DNA of 64,000 nt from Gaiellasilicea sp037720595 (GCA_037720595.1 JBBJLW010000001.1:1-64000); one strand, 5' to 3'; positions 7,561-15,772 are shown, counted from the stretch's first letter. The notes: generated from the letters alone by a model not told the origin. Translations and numbers: made by a program.

Positions 7561-8811
7561 GCTGAAGCCAGCTTCGAGCCGCTTCGCGAGCGCCCATTCC
7601 GTCTGCTCTTCTTCGGGCGGACTCTCTCCGGCGTGGGGGACGCGAATGTCCCGCTTGCGCTCACATTCGCCGCGCTCGAGCTCGGCAACGCGACCGATCT
7701 GCGTGCTCGGGATCGGTTCGGCGGCCCGCGTGATCTTCCTCGTCGCCGGAGGCGTGTGGGGTGACCGCCTCCCACGGGCAGCTCGTGATGATGGCTGCCG
7801 ATGTCCTTCGTGCGGTCGTCCAGACCCTGATCGCGCTCGCCTTCTTAACCGACACAATCCAGGTCTGGCATCTCGCCGTTGGCGCAGCGCTCTTCGGTAC
7901 CGCGTCGGCGTTCTTCAACCCCGCATCGACCGGCCTCATCCCGCAACTCGTGAGCCGCGAGAGGCTGCAAGAGGCAAACGCGTTGCTTGGCCTCTCGGAG
8001 AGCGCCATCCGGGTGTTCGGCCCCGTGGCGTCAGGTGTGCTCGTGGCGACACTCGGAGTCGGCGTCGTTTTGCGATCGACGCGTTCAGCTTCGTCGCAAG
8101 CTTTGCTTGCCTGGCGGCGATGCGACTTCCGCGCGCAATTCAGCTGAGAGCGCGCACGAGCATGCTCGCCGACGCGCTCGCAGGCTGGAAGGTCGTACGT
8201 GAGCGACGCTGGATCGTGGCCGGGCTCTCGTGCGACGTCGTCTTCAACCTCGCGCTCGCCTCGTACTTCGTGGTCGGCCCGGTCATCTTCGAGGAGCACT
8301 TCAACGGCGCGCGAGACTGGGGCCTGATGATGACTGCCGGCGCGATTGCAGGTCTCCTCGGGGGCCTCGTCGTTCTGCGACTCAAGCCCTCCAAGCCTCT
8401 CTTCGTCGCGTGTCTCGTTTCGTTCGTCACTCCGCTCCAGCTGATTGCGCTTGCCCTGCGGGTGCCTCTCGCGGTCCTGATCGTCGGCTCGATGCTCGGC
8501 GTCGTCGCGATGGTGCTCGTCAACATCTACCGGGAGACGATGCAGCAACAACACGTTCCCGCCGAATACCTGTCGCGGGTCGACTCGCTCGGCTGGACGA
8601 TCGCGCTCGTTGCGTTCCCGATCGGAATGATCGTCGCCGGCCCGGTCTCCTCGGCCATCGGAACTGAAGCCACCTCATCGGCTCGGGCCTCCTCGCCGCA
8701 ACCGGGCTGGTGGGCACGCTCTCTGTGCGCGACTTCCGGGAGCTGCGCCGGCTCGACGAGCAGCCGAGCACGACCGGCAAGTCCGTTCCGCTCGCTCCGC
8801 AGTCCGGCTAA
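7561..8811 (+). pseudogene. MFS exporter (DHA3/EntS-like), frameshifted relic
   Basis: Conserved MFS pieces appear in order but in different frames. FRLLFFGRTLSGVGDA (from about 7594) is followed by SAARVIFLVAGGVWGDRLPR, then MAADVLRAVVQTLIALAFL to LVATLGVGV (about 7790-8070), then IDAFSFVASFACLAAMRL to PIGMIVAGPVSSAIG (about 8075-8660), and a last piece GLVGTLSVRDFRELRRLDEQ ending in TAA at 8809-8811. At least four frame changes are needed to rejoin them. The pieces together cover a full-length transporter of about 410 residues. Either the gene is decaying or this stretch contains sequencing errors; I favour decay because other genes in the window are intact. Confidence 0.8.
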
Positions 8812-8866
8812 GAACTCGAATCAGAATGGCGTTCCGGCGACACAAGGCTCATTTGATTCGAGTTCT
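8811..8866. terminator. Inverted repeat between convergent genes (bidirectional terminator candidate)
   Basis: AGAACTCGAATCA (8811-8823) and TGATTCGAGTTCT (8854-8866) are perfect 13-base inverted arms separated by 30 bases. The left arm begins at the stop codon of the MFS relic and the right arm overlaps the stop codon of the DUF1385 gene. Confidence 0.5.
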
Positions 8867-9635
8867 AAGCGAGCTCGCGGCGGAGAACCGACGCGACTGC
8901 GGTGAGTGCCACCCGCGTATCGGCGAGCTCCGGCTCGCGGGTCGTCAACCGCTGGAGCGCGAGTCCGGGAAGCAGGAGCCCCCGCAGCAATCCGGACGGG
9001 TGCTGCACGGCCTTCCAGAGCTCCATCGTCACCGCGAGTCCGAGCACAGCGACGACAAGGCTGGCCGCTATCGACGCGCCGGCGACAGGCCAGAGTCGGT
9101 CCGCGAGCACGGTCACCGGTAGCGCGAGCGCGGCAAAGTTCGTCCCGCAGCGCGGCGAGAAGCGGCTCGGTCGTATGGCGCCGCTCCAGGAGGCCTCGAG
9201 TCGTCGCTGCTCCGCGGCTGCGATCGCTCGGTGCTCGGCCCCGTGCAGCCGAAGCGTGCGGCCGCGAAAGAGCCAACCGAGGAGCAAGGTCGTAAGGAGA
9301 AGTCCGGCCGGCAGCTCGAGCCGGGTCGGCAGCCCAATCAGCGCAAATGAGGCGGCGAAGGCGCCGAGGAGGAGAAGTCGCTCACGGCCACGGGCGACTC
9401 CGCGCCCGCGGGCGAGCGGCGTCACCGACGACGCGAGCTGAAGCAGGCCGCGCAGGAGCGGAATCCGACGGCAGCGCGACGTACCCGACGGCATCGTCCC
9501 CTCGTAGAGCCTGCCCTCGGCCGTCGCGAATGCCCAGAAGCGCTCACTGACGATGACGACGCCGTTCGGCCGGGCCATACCCCCGAGCTTGGGGAGCCGG
9601 TCCTCACGATCGGCGCTGGCCAGAACGTGATGAAC
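8865..9635 (-). CDS. DUF1385 family membrane protein
   Basis: A protein of about 256 residues with the DUF1385 (YqhQ-like) signature. It has GGMARPNGVVIVSERFWAFA near the start, a central pair of membrane helices (LLLLGAFAASFALIGL and LPAGLLLTTLLLGWLF), then LHGAEHRAI and FSPRCGTNF, and further C-terminal helices. The family has conserved His/Cys residues and is thought to bind metal, but its activity is not established. The frame is open to 9686, but a strong hairpin at 9675-9698 makes starts above that unlikely. I give the GTG at 9635; GTG 9650 is an alternative. It is convergent with the MFS relic. Confidence 0.8.
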   Translation of the reverse strand, partial: VHHVLASADREDRLPKLGGMARPNGVVIVSERFWAFATAEGRLYEGTMPSGTSRCRRIPLLRGLLQLASSVTPLARGRGVARGRERLLLLGAFAASFALIGLPTRLELPAGLLLTTLLLGWLFRGRTLRLHGAEHRAIAAAEQRRLEASWSGAIRPSRFSPRCGTNFAALALPVTVLADRLWPVAGASIAASLVVAVLGLAVTMELWKAVQHPSGLLRGLLLPGLALQRLTTREPELADTRVALTAVASVLRRELA

Positions 9636-9674
9636 GTTGTCGGTCGGCACCCCGCACACGGTGCCCGAAACGCA

Positions 9675-9698
9675 GCCGCCCGGCAAGTGCCGGGCGGC
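9675..9698 (-). terminator. Strong GC hairpin
   Basis: GCCGCCCGGC and GCCGGGCGGC pair perfectly (10 bp) around an AAGT loop. It lies 22 bases beyond the stop of the 25-residue peptide gene on the minus strand and upstream of the DUF1385 gene, so it probably ends the small-gene transcript. There is no T-run. Confidence 0.55.
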
Positions 9699-9720
9699 CT
9701 AGAGCGACGTGCAGGTGGGC

Positions 9721-9798
9721 CTAGAAGCGGCCGCGGCCGACGAAGCCGAGCACGATCAGAACAAGCAGGACGATCAGGACGATGGTCAGAATGCTCAT
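9721..9798 (-). CDS. 25-residue hydrophobic peptide (DUF3309-like)
   Basis: The peptide begins MSILTIVLIVLLVLIVLGF and ends in a short basic GRGRF tail, giving a single membrane helix. A good ribosome-binding site (AAGGAG) lies seven bases before the ATG at 9798. Tiny proteins of this shape (DUF3309 and similar) are widespread but of unknown role. It is downstream of a membrane-anchored coiled-coil gene, with which it may be transcribed, and is followed by the hairpin at 9675-9698. Confidence 0.6.
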   Translation of the reverse strand: MSILTIVLIVLLVLIVLGFVGRGRF

Positions 9799-9861
9799 CT
9801 GTCTCCTTCGTTCGAGGTGATGGAAGAACGTACCAACGGTCGAGTCGGGTGCGGGTTGTGG

Positions 9862-10206
9862 CTAGATATTGGAGTCTCGATCGGTCCGCGACCGCTCGAC
9901 GTCCGGGTCGCGGCCGTCCCGAACGGTCTCGTCTGCGTCAGGCATGTCCGGGTCGACCTCCGCTGCGCGCCGCTCGAGCTCTTCGGCGTTCTGCTGCTCT
10001 CTGCGTGCCACCTCGGCCTGCTCCTCCGACGCGAGCCGAGCCTGCTCCGCCCGACGAGCCGTCGTGCGAGCCTCGTCACGGGTGCTCTGAGCTTCGCCAC
10101 GTTTCTCCTCTACCTGCTGCGCCTGCCGTCGACGCGCCGCGAGCAAGAGCGCGCCGAGGACGAGCAGAGCGACGATGACGATGATCACGATCACGGTGGT
10201 GCTCAT
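9862..10206 (-). CDS. Membrane-anchored charged helical protein
   Basis: A 114-residue protein. Residues 4-24 form one membrane helix (TVIVIIVIVALLVLGALLLA), followed by a long Arg/Gln/Glu/Ala-rich helix and an acidic C-terminal tail (VDPDMPDADETVRDG...). The ATG at 10206 is preceded by GGAGGAAG, which fixes the start although the frame stays open further upstream. The topology is probably N-out or a short anchor with a cytoplasmic coiled coil. No known domain is recognised. Confidence 0.65.
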   Translation of the reverse strand: MSTTVIVIIVIVALLVLGALLLAARRRQAQQVEEKRGEAQSTRDEARTTARRAEQARLASEEQAEVARREQQNAEELERRAAEVDPDMPDADETVRDGRDPDVERSRTDRDSNI

Positions 10207-10283
10207 GGACTTCCTCCGTTCGGCGTTGCCGAGCCAGACGTGCCCGAAGCAGATGATCCGAAAACGAGGGTACGCTGATCGAG

Positions 10284-10829
10284 ATGATGCTTCGGCCGAT
10301 TCTGGTCCTCCTCGCGGCTCTCGCTCTCGCCGGTTGTGGCGCGGGGGACTCGGACGTTCAGCCATCCGCGACCGCCGCGGGCACCACAGTCGAGACGGGC
10401 GCGGAAGCAGAAACCCCGGCCGCCAACGGATCACCCGACATCTCGGGCAGCGGCCTCGATGGAGAGGCGCTGAGCATCGCGGACTTCCGCGGCAAGCCGG
10501 TTTTTGTCAACGTCTGGTCGTCTTGGTGAAGCACCTGCCAGAGCGAGGCGGTCGCCTACGCAGCCTTCGTCGCGGAACACCCGGAGTATGGGTACCTCGG
10601 CCTGAACGTCGCCGACACACCCGAGACGGCGAGGACATTCCTAGCCGCGAAGGGCTGGGAATGGCCGCAGATCCAGGATCCGAACCGGGAGCTCGCCCGT
10701 AAGATCGGCGCGACCTATCAACCGTTCGTCGCCCTGCTCGACGAGCGGGGCGCAATCGTCGCGACCTTCGACGGCGGCGGCGACGACGCGGCGTGGGAAG
10801 CCATGCTCGAGAAACTCCCGTCCGGCTGA
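10284..10829 (+). CDS. TlpA/thioredoxin-like lipoprotein, candidate selenoprotein (UxxC)
   Basis: It reads as one 181-residue protein if the TGA at 10527-10529 is decoded. Residues 1-18 are a lipoprotein signal peptide with lipobox LAGC (lipidated Cys18), followed by an acidic linker. The thioredoxin fold then begins at about residue 55 (LDGEALSIADFRGKPVFVNV). The active site reads WSSW-[TGA]-STC, so TGA stands exactly where TlpA-family proteins have the first cysteine of CxxC; the second cysteine is residue 85. The frame then continues without a stop for 99 codons with typical GC-rich third positions and the expected thioredoxin elements (EYGYLGLNVADTPETARTFL; the cis-proline region GATYQPFVALLDERGAIV) and ends in TGA at 10829. 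A GGUC-loop hairpin follows 20 nt after the TGA. Alternatives are a TGC-to-TGA nonsense mutation or a sequencing error. Confidence 0.7.
10543..10561 (+). promoter_or_regulatory. Bacterial SECIS-like hairpin
   Basis: The RNA folds as GCG-AGGC-[GGUC]-GCCU-A-CGC: a 4-bp upper stem (10546-10549 with 10554-10557) capped by GGUC (10550-10553), plus a 3-bp lower stem with one bulged A. The apical GGUC is the same as that in the well-studied E. coli fdhF SECIS element. The loop starts 20 nt after the UGA, within the spacing bacterial SelB tolerates. In a GC-rich genome such hairpins also arise by chance, so it supports the selenoprotein call rather than proving it. Confidence 0.55.
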
Positions 10830-10931
10830 GCTCTCGTCCGACCGAACAGGGCGAAGATCCACCGCAAGGATGAGGTCGGATCGGCTGCGCGGCCGACGAC
10901 TCCGTCTCGGCTGGGGCGTAGCGTGCCCGAC

Positions 10932-11063
10932 ATGAAGCGATCCTTTGTCTTGATCCTGCTGGCCCTCGGGCTGGTGCTGCTCGCGCTCGCGGGTTGGACC
11001 GTGCAGGGGCTGCGCTGGACGCTTTCGGGCCGACGGCGCCGCGGCCGTCTCGTACCGGCATGA
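10932..11063 (+). CDS. 43-residue membrane peptide
   Basis: The product starts MKRSFVLILLALGLVLLALA, a single hydrophobic helix, and ends in a strongly basic tail (SGRRRRGRLVPA). Its stop codon overlaps the ATG of the next gene (ATGA), which supports translation. The function is not recognised. Confidence 0.5.
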   Translation: MKRSFVLILLALGLVLLALAGWTVQGLRWTLSGRRRRGRLVPA

Positions 11064-11443
11064 TTCGCCCCATGGATCGGCGCTTGACCGAGGAATCGCT
11101 GTCCGGCTCTTGGCTCTCGTCGCGGCTCGGCGTCGGCACCCAGCGGCTTGATGCGATGCGCCGTGCCGGTGAGCTGCTCGGCGTGCGCCGGCCCGGCGGG
11201 CAGGACTACCTCTACCCCGCCTGGCAGTTTGCCCCGGACGGGCGGCCGCTGCCGGTTGTGCCGCGGCTCGTCGCGGCGGGCCGCGACGCGGGCATGAGCG
11301 ACGAGCGGCTCTACGAGGTGCTCACGAGCCGAGCGGGGCTGGCCGGATCCGGCCCAGGTTCGGTTGATTCGGGTCGCCTGGTCGACGCACTGCGCGACGG
11401 ACGCAACGACTACGTCCTCGGTGTCGTCCGCTCAGCGGCGTAG
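11060..11443 (+). CDS. Helix-turn-helix DNA-binding protein, ParS/MbcA-like layout
   Basis: A 127-residue protein. Residues 12-45 look like a small helix-turn-helix (LSGSWLSSRLGVGTQRLDAM, then RRAGELLGVRRPGGQDYLYP). They are followed by AWQFAPDGRPLPVVPRLVAA and a helical C-terminus, a pattern seen in the antitoxin Xre/MbcA/ParS-type proteins and related unpartnered regulators. No RES or other toxin gene is adjacent. The ATG at 11060 overlaps the preceding peptide gene, and the ABC-F start follows three bases after the stop, so the three genes are probably co-transcribed. The target is unknown. Confidence 0.55.
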   Translation: MIRPMDRRLTEESLSGSWLSSRLGVGTQRLDAMRRAGELLGVRRPGGQDYLYPAWQFAPDGRPLPVVPRLVAAGRDAGMSDERLYEVLTSRAGLAGSGPGSVDSGRLVDALRDGRNDYVLGVVRSAA

Positions 11444-11446
11444 GCC

Positions 11447-13102
11447 GTGACTCTCCTCAGCCTCAATGCCGTTCGCAAGTCGTTCGGGACTCTAACCGTG
11501 CTCGACGGGCTCGACTTCGCGATCGAGCCGCGCGCACGCATCGGGATCGTCGGCGCCAACGGCTCCGGCAAGTCGACGCTCATGCTCCTGCTCGCAGGTC
11601 TCGACGAGCCCGACGCCGGCACGGCGGTGCGCCGACGGGGGATCACCGTCTCCCATCTCCCTCAGCATCCGCTTGGCGACGGACGCACCCCGATCGAGAC
11701 CGTCCTCGCAGGCCGGCCCGACCTGACCGAGCTCGACGGCGCGCTCAACCGCGTGTCGGAGCAGCTCGGCACCCCGGCCGTCACAGCCGATCTCGACAAG
11801 ATGGCTCGCGTTCTCCGCCGCCAGGAGGAGCTGCTCGAGCGCTGGGAGACGCTTGGCGGGCCGAGCATCGAGGGGAGAGCGCGAGCGACGCTGCTCGACG
11901 TCGGGATCGAGGAGGCCGATCTCGCGCTGCCGACGAGCGCCCTCTCGGGTGGCCAACGGAAGTTGATCGCCCTCGCCGCCTGCCTCGCCCAGGATCCGGA
12001 CATCCTTCTGCTCGACGAGCCCGAAGCGCACCTCGATGCGGTCGGACGCTCGCTGCTCGAGCGCCTACTCGCCGGCTTCCACGGTGCAGCAGTTGTGGTC
12101 TCGCACGACCGCTATCTACTCGACGAGACGGTCTCCGAGATCGCCTCGCTCGACCGCGGCCGGATTCGCATGTGGCCCGGCAACTACTCGGCCTACACGC
12201 TCGCACGCGAGCTCGAGCTGCAGCGCCAGCAACAGCAGTTCGTGACGCAACAGAAGGAGATCGAGCGGCTCGAGGAGGCGATTCGCCGGTTCAAGCTCTG
12301 GGCAAGCTGGGTTCCCGACCAGCGAAACATCCGCCAGGCGCGGGTGAAGCAGCGCCAGATCGACAGCATGGACGAGATCGAGCGGCCGGTGCTCGAGCGG
12401 CGCAAGATCGCGCTTCGGCTCCATCCCCAGAAGCGCGGCGGCCAGCGAGTGTTCGAGCTGCGGCACCTCGGTGTCCAGTTCGGCAACGACGTGGTCCTCG
12501 CGGATCTGGAGCTGACGGTGATGCACGGAGAGCGAGTGGGCTTCGTCGGTGCGAATGGCGCGGGCAAGAGTGTGCTCCTGAAGACGGTCGTCGGCGAGCT
12601 CGAGCCCACCGAGGGCGAGGTCTGGGTCGGCCCCTCGATCAAGATCGGCTACCTCGCGCAGGATCAGGAGACGCTCGATCCCGATTCGACTCCGCTCGAG
12701 ACGGTCCGGCTCTCGCACCGCTGCTCCGAGGGCGAAGCAGTCTCGCTTCTGATGAAGTTCCTCTTCCCCTACGAGCAGGTCCGGCGCGCGAACAAGCTTC
12801 TCTCGGGCGGTGAGCGCACGCGGCTGCAACTGCTGCTCCTGATGCTCGCCGGTCCCAACCTCCTTGTGCTGGACGAGCCGACGAATCATCTCGACATCGA
12901 GTCGGTCGAGGCGCTCGAGGCCGCTCTGGAGGATTTCGACGGAACGGTCGCGGTGATCTCCCACGACCGCTATTTCCTCGACCGGATCGTCGACCGGATC
13001 GTCGAGGTTGCCGACGGCGACGCGCGAGCCTACGACTGCGGCTACTCGGACTGGTTCGAGCGGGCGATCTCGAGCAGTACGCGAACCGTCGCCGGCTTCT
13101 GA
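11447..13102 (+). CDS. ABC-F family ATPase
   Basis: A 551-residue soluble protein with two ABC domains and no membrane part. Domain 1 has Walker A GANGSGKS (about residue 36), LSGGQRKLIALA and a Walker B DEPEAHLD. Domain 2 has GANGAGKS, LSGGERTRLQLLLL and LVLDEPTNHLDIESVEAL. Between them is the charged helical P-site interaction linker (about residues 235-300, ELQRQQQQFVTQQKEIERLE). ABC-F proteins act on the ribosomal E site, either in translation-factor roles (EttA, Uup, YbiT) or in antibiotic protection. Which subfamily this belongs to cannot be decided here. The start is GTG. Confidence 0.9.
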   Translation: MTLLSLNAVRKSFGTLTVLDGLDFAIEPRARIGIVGANGSGKSTLMLLLAGLDEPDAGTAVRRRGITVSHLPQHPLGDGRTPIETVLAGRPDLTELDGALNRVSEQLGTPAVTADLDKMARVLRRQEELLERWETLGGPSIEGRARATLLDVGIEEADLALPTSALSGGQRKLIALAACLAQDPDILLLDEPEAHLDAVGRSLLERLLAGFHGAAVVVSHDRYLLDETVSEIASLDRGRIRMWPGNYSAYTLARELELQRQQQQFVTQQKEIERLEEAIRRFKLWASWVPDQRNIRQARVKQRQIDSMDEIERPVLERRKIALRLHPQKRGGQRVFELRHLGVQFGNDVVLADLELTVMHGERVGFVGANGAGKSVLLKTVVGELEPTEGEVWVGPSIKIGYLAQDQETLDPDSTPLETVRLSHRCSEGEAVSLLMKFLFPYEQVRRANKLLSGGERTRLQLLLLMLAGPNLLVLDEPTNHLDIESVEALEAALEDFDGTVAVISHDRYFLDRIVDRIVEVADGDARAYDCGYSDWFERAISSSTRTVAGF

Positions 13103-13205
13103 TCCGATTTGCAACCGTGATAGCATTCTGACGCCGGCGCGAACGGGGAGAAGCGTGCTGCCGGCCCGAGTGTGAGCTCGATCACCCAGCCGAAGAAGAC
13201 ACACG

Positions 13206-15308
13206 ATGCCGTTCCGCCAATCGTTGCTGCTTGCGTTGCTCGTGTTCTGCCTCACCCCCGCGTTCGCGCAGGCCGCGGGCGTCCAGCCGGGGTTCGATCT
13301 CTCGTCCCCGTCCGGATCTCCGTTCCCGAGCAACCGCTTCACGGCGCCCGACGCGACCCAGTTGACCGGGCTTCGCGTCGACCTGCCGAAGCCGAGCTGC
13401 GCCGTCTTCCCCTCCGACTGCCAGGACATCGACGTGCTGAACGAGCTCGACGGCTTCAACATCCAGCCGCGGATCTCGATTCCGTTCACCGGCGCGATCG
13501 CCCCAGCGAGCGCCACGAGCGAGACGGTCTTTTTCGTTCGGCTCGCCGACGGCGGCGTGACCGGAATCAATCAGGTCGTCTGGAACCCGACGTCGACCAC
13601 GCTACATGCCGAGTCCGATCAGCTCCTGGATCAGCACACGACCTATCTCCTCGTCGTCACGACCGGCGTCCGCGACGCCGCCGGCGACCCGATCGACGCA
13701 TCCAGGTTCATTCGCGACCTGAACTACGGGCAGAGCAAGGATCGCGCCGACAAGGCCTACCGGAAAGAGCTCGTCGTGGCCTTGAACCACTCGCTCCCCG
13801 CAGGCGTCCGCAAGGCGAACGTCGCCGCCGCGAGCCTCTTCACGACCCAGAGCGCCACAACGCTCCTCGAGCAGGTGCGGCGTCAGATCAAGGCGTCGAC
13901 CCCGGCGCCCGCGAGCTTCACGCTCGGAACGGCCGGCGAGCGAACCGTGTTCGCGCGGACGAGCGTCAGCTCGATCCTCTTTGCCCGCCAGACCACGACT
14001 GCAGCGCCGACGACGGCGAGTCCGTTCGCGGCCTTCGGCGCGCTCGGCCTGTTCGGCTCCGTCGGCACCATCGCCTACGGCGCCTATAACTCCCCCGACT
14101 ACGAGACCGCGGGCAAGGCGATCCCGGCAGTCGGCTCGGCCACCGGCGTCCCCGCCGTCCAGAGCACGAACCGCATTCAGTTCAACCTGTTCCTGCCGAA
14201 CGGCGCGGCTCCCGCCGCCGGTTGGCCGGTGGCGATCTACGGCCACGGCTTCACCGACAACGTGCACTCGAGTCCGCTCGTCGTCGCCGCGTCGATGGCG
14301 CAGGCGGGAATCGCGACGATCGCGATCAACGTCGTCGGCCACGGCGGCGGGCCGCTCGGCACTCTCACCGTCAACCGGACGGCGGGCGGCGCGGTAACGC
14401 TCCCGGCCGGCGGCCGCGGGATCGACCAGGACGGCAACGGCCTGATCGACTCGACCGAGGGCGTGAACGCCGTGGCACCGAAGACGCTCGTCGGCAGCCG
14501 CGACGGGCTTCGGCAGACGGTGATCGACCTGATGCAGCTCGTCCGCGAGGTCGAAGTCGGGATGGACGTCGACGGCAACGGGAGTCGCGACCTCGACGCC
14601 TCGCGCATCTCCTACTTCGGACAGTCGTTCGGCGGCATCTATGGGACGAAGTTACTGGCAGTCGAGCCGAACGTCCACGCCGGCGTGCCGAACGTGCCCG
14701 GCGGCTCGATCATCGAGGTCGCGCGGCTCGGAGCCTTCCGGCCGCTCGTCTGGCTCGGCCTCGTCGGCCGGACGCCGCCGCTCGCCAACCTGCCGGGCTT
14801 CTTCCAGTTCAACGAGAACATCCCGCTGCGAAACCTGCCGCCCGTCGTCGACACGGTGCCGGGCGCCGAGGCGATCCAGCGGCTGATCGAGTGGACGGAG
14901 TGGGCAAGCCAGTCCGGGAACCCGGTTGCCTACGCGCCGCACCTGATCAAGGCTCCGCTCGAGGGTGTGCCGGCGAAGGCCATCATCCTCCAGTTCGCGC
15001 GGGGCGACAAGACCGTGCCCAATCCGACGACGAGCGCGATCATCCGGGCGGGTTCACTCGAAAGCCGGACGACGCTCTTCCGGAACGATCTCGCAAGGGC
15101 AGTCATCCCGACGCTGCCGTCGAACCCACACACGTTCCTGACCGGGATCGGGGGAACAGGGACGACGATCGCGCTCCAGGCGCAGGCCCAGATCGCGGTG
15201 TTCTTCGCGAGCGGCGGAACGGTCACGATCGATCCGGACGGCGCGGGAACGTTCTTCGAGACGCCCATGGTCGGAGCGCCGCCGGAGGATCTAGCCTTCC
15301 TTCCGTAG
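13206..15308 (+). CDS. Secreted alpha/beta-hydrolase (bacterial lipase-like)
   Basis: A 700-residue exported protein. Residues 1-23 are a signal peptide ending AQAAG. The N-terminal third (SPFPSNRFTAPDATQLTG...; IPFTGAIAPASATSETVFFVRL) resembles the N-terminal domain of bacterial virulence-factor-type lipases (PF12262). The hydrolase core has GWPVAIYGHGFTDNVH (oxyanion region) and the nucleophile elbow GQSFG with Ser474. Asp-rich turns (DQDGNGLIDSTEG and DVDGNGSRDLD) look like calcium-binding loops. Near the C-terminus, NPHTFL may carry the catalytic histidine. It probably cleaves esters or lipids outside the cell. It stands alone, ended by a hairpin. Confidence 0.8.
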   Translation: MPFRQSLLLALLVFCLTPAFAQAAGVQPGFDLSSPSGSPFPSNRFTAPDATQLTGLRVDLPKPSCAVFPSDCQDIDVLNELDGFNIQPRISIPFTGAIAPASATSETVFFVRLADGGVTGINQVVWNPTSTTLHAESDQLLDQHTTYLLVVTTGVRDAAGDPIDASRFIRDLNYGQSKDRADKAYRKELVVALNHSLPAGVRKANVAAASLFTTQSATTLLEQVRRQIKASTPAPASFTLGTAGERTVFARTSVSSILFARQTTTAAPTTASPFAAFGALGLFGSVGTIAYGAYNSPDYETAGKAIPAVGSATGVPAVQSTNRIQFNLFLPNGAAPAAGWPVAIYGHGFTDNVHSSPLVVAASMAQAGIATIAINVVGHGGGPLGTLTVNRTAGGAVTLPAGGRGIDQDGNGLIDSTEGVNAVAPKTLVGSRDGLRQTVIDLMQLVREVEVGMDVDGNGSRDLDASRISYFGQSFGGIYGTKLLAVEPNVHAGVPNVPGGSIIEVARLGAFRPLVWLGLVGRTPPLANLPGFFQFNENIPLRNLPPVVDTVPGAEAIQRLIEWTEWASQSGNPVAYAPHLIKAPLEGVPAKAIILQFARGDKTVPNPTTSAIIRAGSLESRTTLFRNDLARAVIPTLPSNPHTFLTGIGGTGTTIALQAQAQIAVFFASGGTVTIDPDGAGTFFETPMVGAPPEDLAFLP

Positions 15309-15327
15309 GCGTCGACAGCCTGTGAGG

Positions 15328-15361
15328 CAAGGGGTCGGTGTCGCGTGGCGCCGGCCCCTTG
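15328..15361 (+). terminator. Terminator hairpin after the lipase gene
   Basis: CAAGGGGTCGG (15328-15338) pairs with CCGGCCCCTTG (15351-15361), with a single G-U wobble and a 12-base loop. It is followed by TCGTTCTC. It lies 20 bases after the lipase stop. Confidence 0.6.
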
Positions 15362-15382
15362 TCGTTCTCGTAGGCTCCGCCG

Positions 15383-15772
15383 ATGCGCTCGGTGCTCGAG
15401 CAGCTCGAAGGACTCGACCGAGGCCCGAGCCTCTGGGCGCCACTCGCCTACCTCGCCGGACTCGAGATCGAATACGACGCCGACGAGCGCTATGCGACCT
15501 TCCGGCGAGCCGAGCTCCTGCTCGCAACCGGTGGCGATCCACGCCGGCCCGTCGAGCTCTCCGACCGTGCTGTCGAGACGGTCGCCGACGACCTTGCGAC
15601 ACCGCAACGTCACGCCCAGCTCGCCGCGCGGCTCGCCGAGCTCGAGCCGGAGACGGAGGACTTCCCCGCGGTGAGAGAAGCCCTCCGCCTGCTCGGCTCC
15701 GACCCCGATCTCTCCTGGCGCGTCTACGCCTGGGCGTTGCTCGCCGAGCACATGGCCGCCGACGAGTCCTAG
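15383..15772 (+). CDS. Conserved hypothetical protein, helical
   Basis: A 129-residue, acidic, leucine-rich protein without membrane segments or a recognised motif. It contains LLATGGDPRRPVELSDRAVETVADDL and may form a helical-repeat fold. The ATG at 15383 follows the lipase terminator closely, so it has its own promoter or reads through. Its stop overlaps that of the convergent DUF4097 gene by three bases. Function unknown. Confidence 0.6.
   Translation: MRSVLEQLEGLDRGPSLWAPLAYLAGLEIEYDADERYATFRRAELLLATGGDPRRPVELSDRAVETVADDLATPQRHAQLAARLAELEPETEDFPAVREALRLLGSDPDLSWRVYAWALLAEHMAADES

Noticed and set aside
11060..11443. MbcTA/RES-Xre toxin-antitoxin pair
   Set aside because: No RES-domain toxin is adjacent; the next genes are a peptide and an ABC-F ATPase.
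12116..13570. Long open frame antisense to the ABC-F and lipase genes
   Set aside because: No plausible start, no domain, and two robust genes lie opposite.
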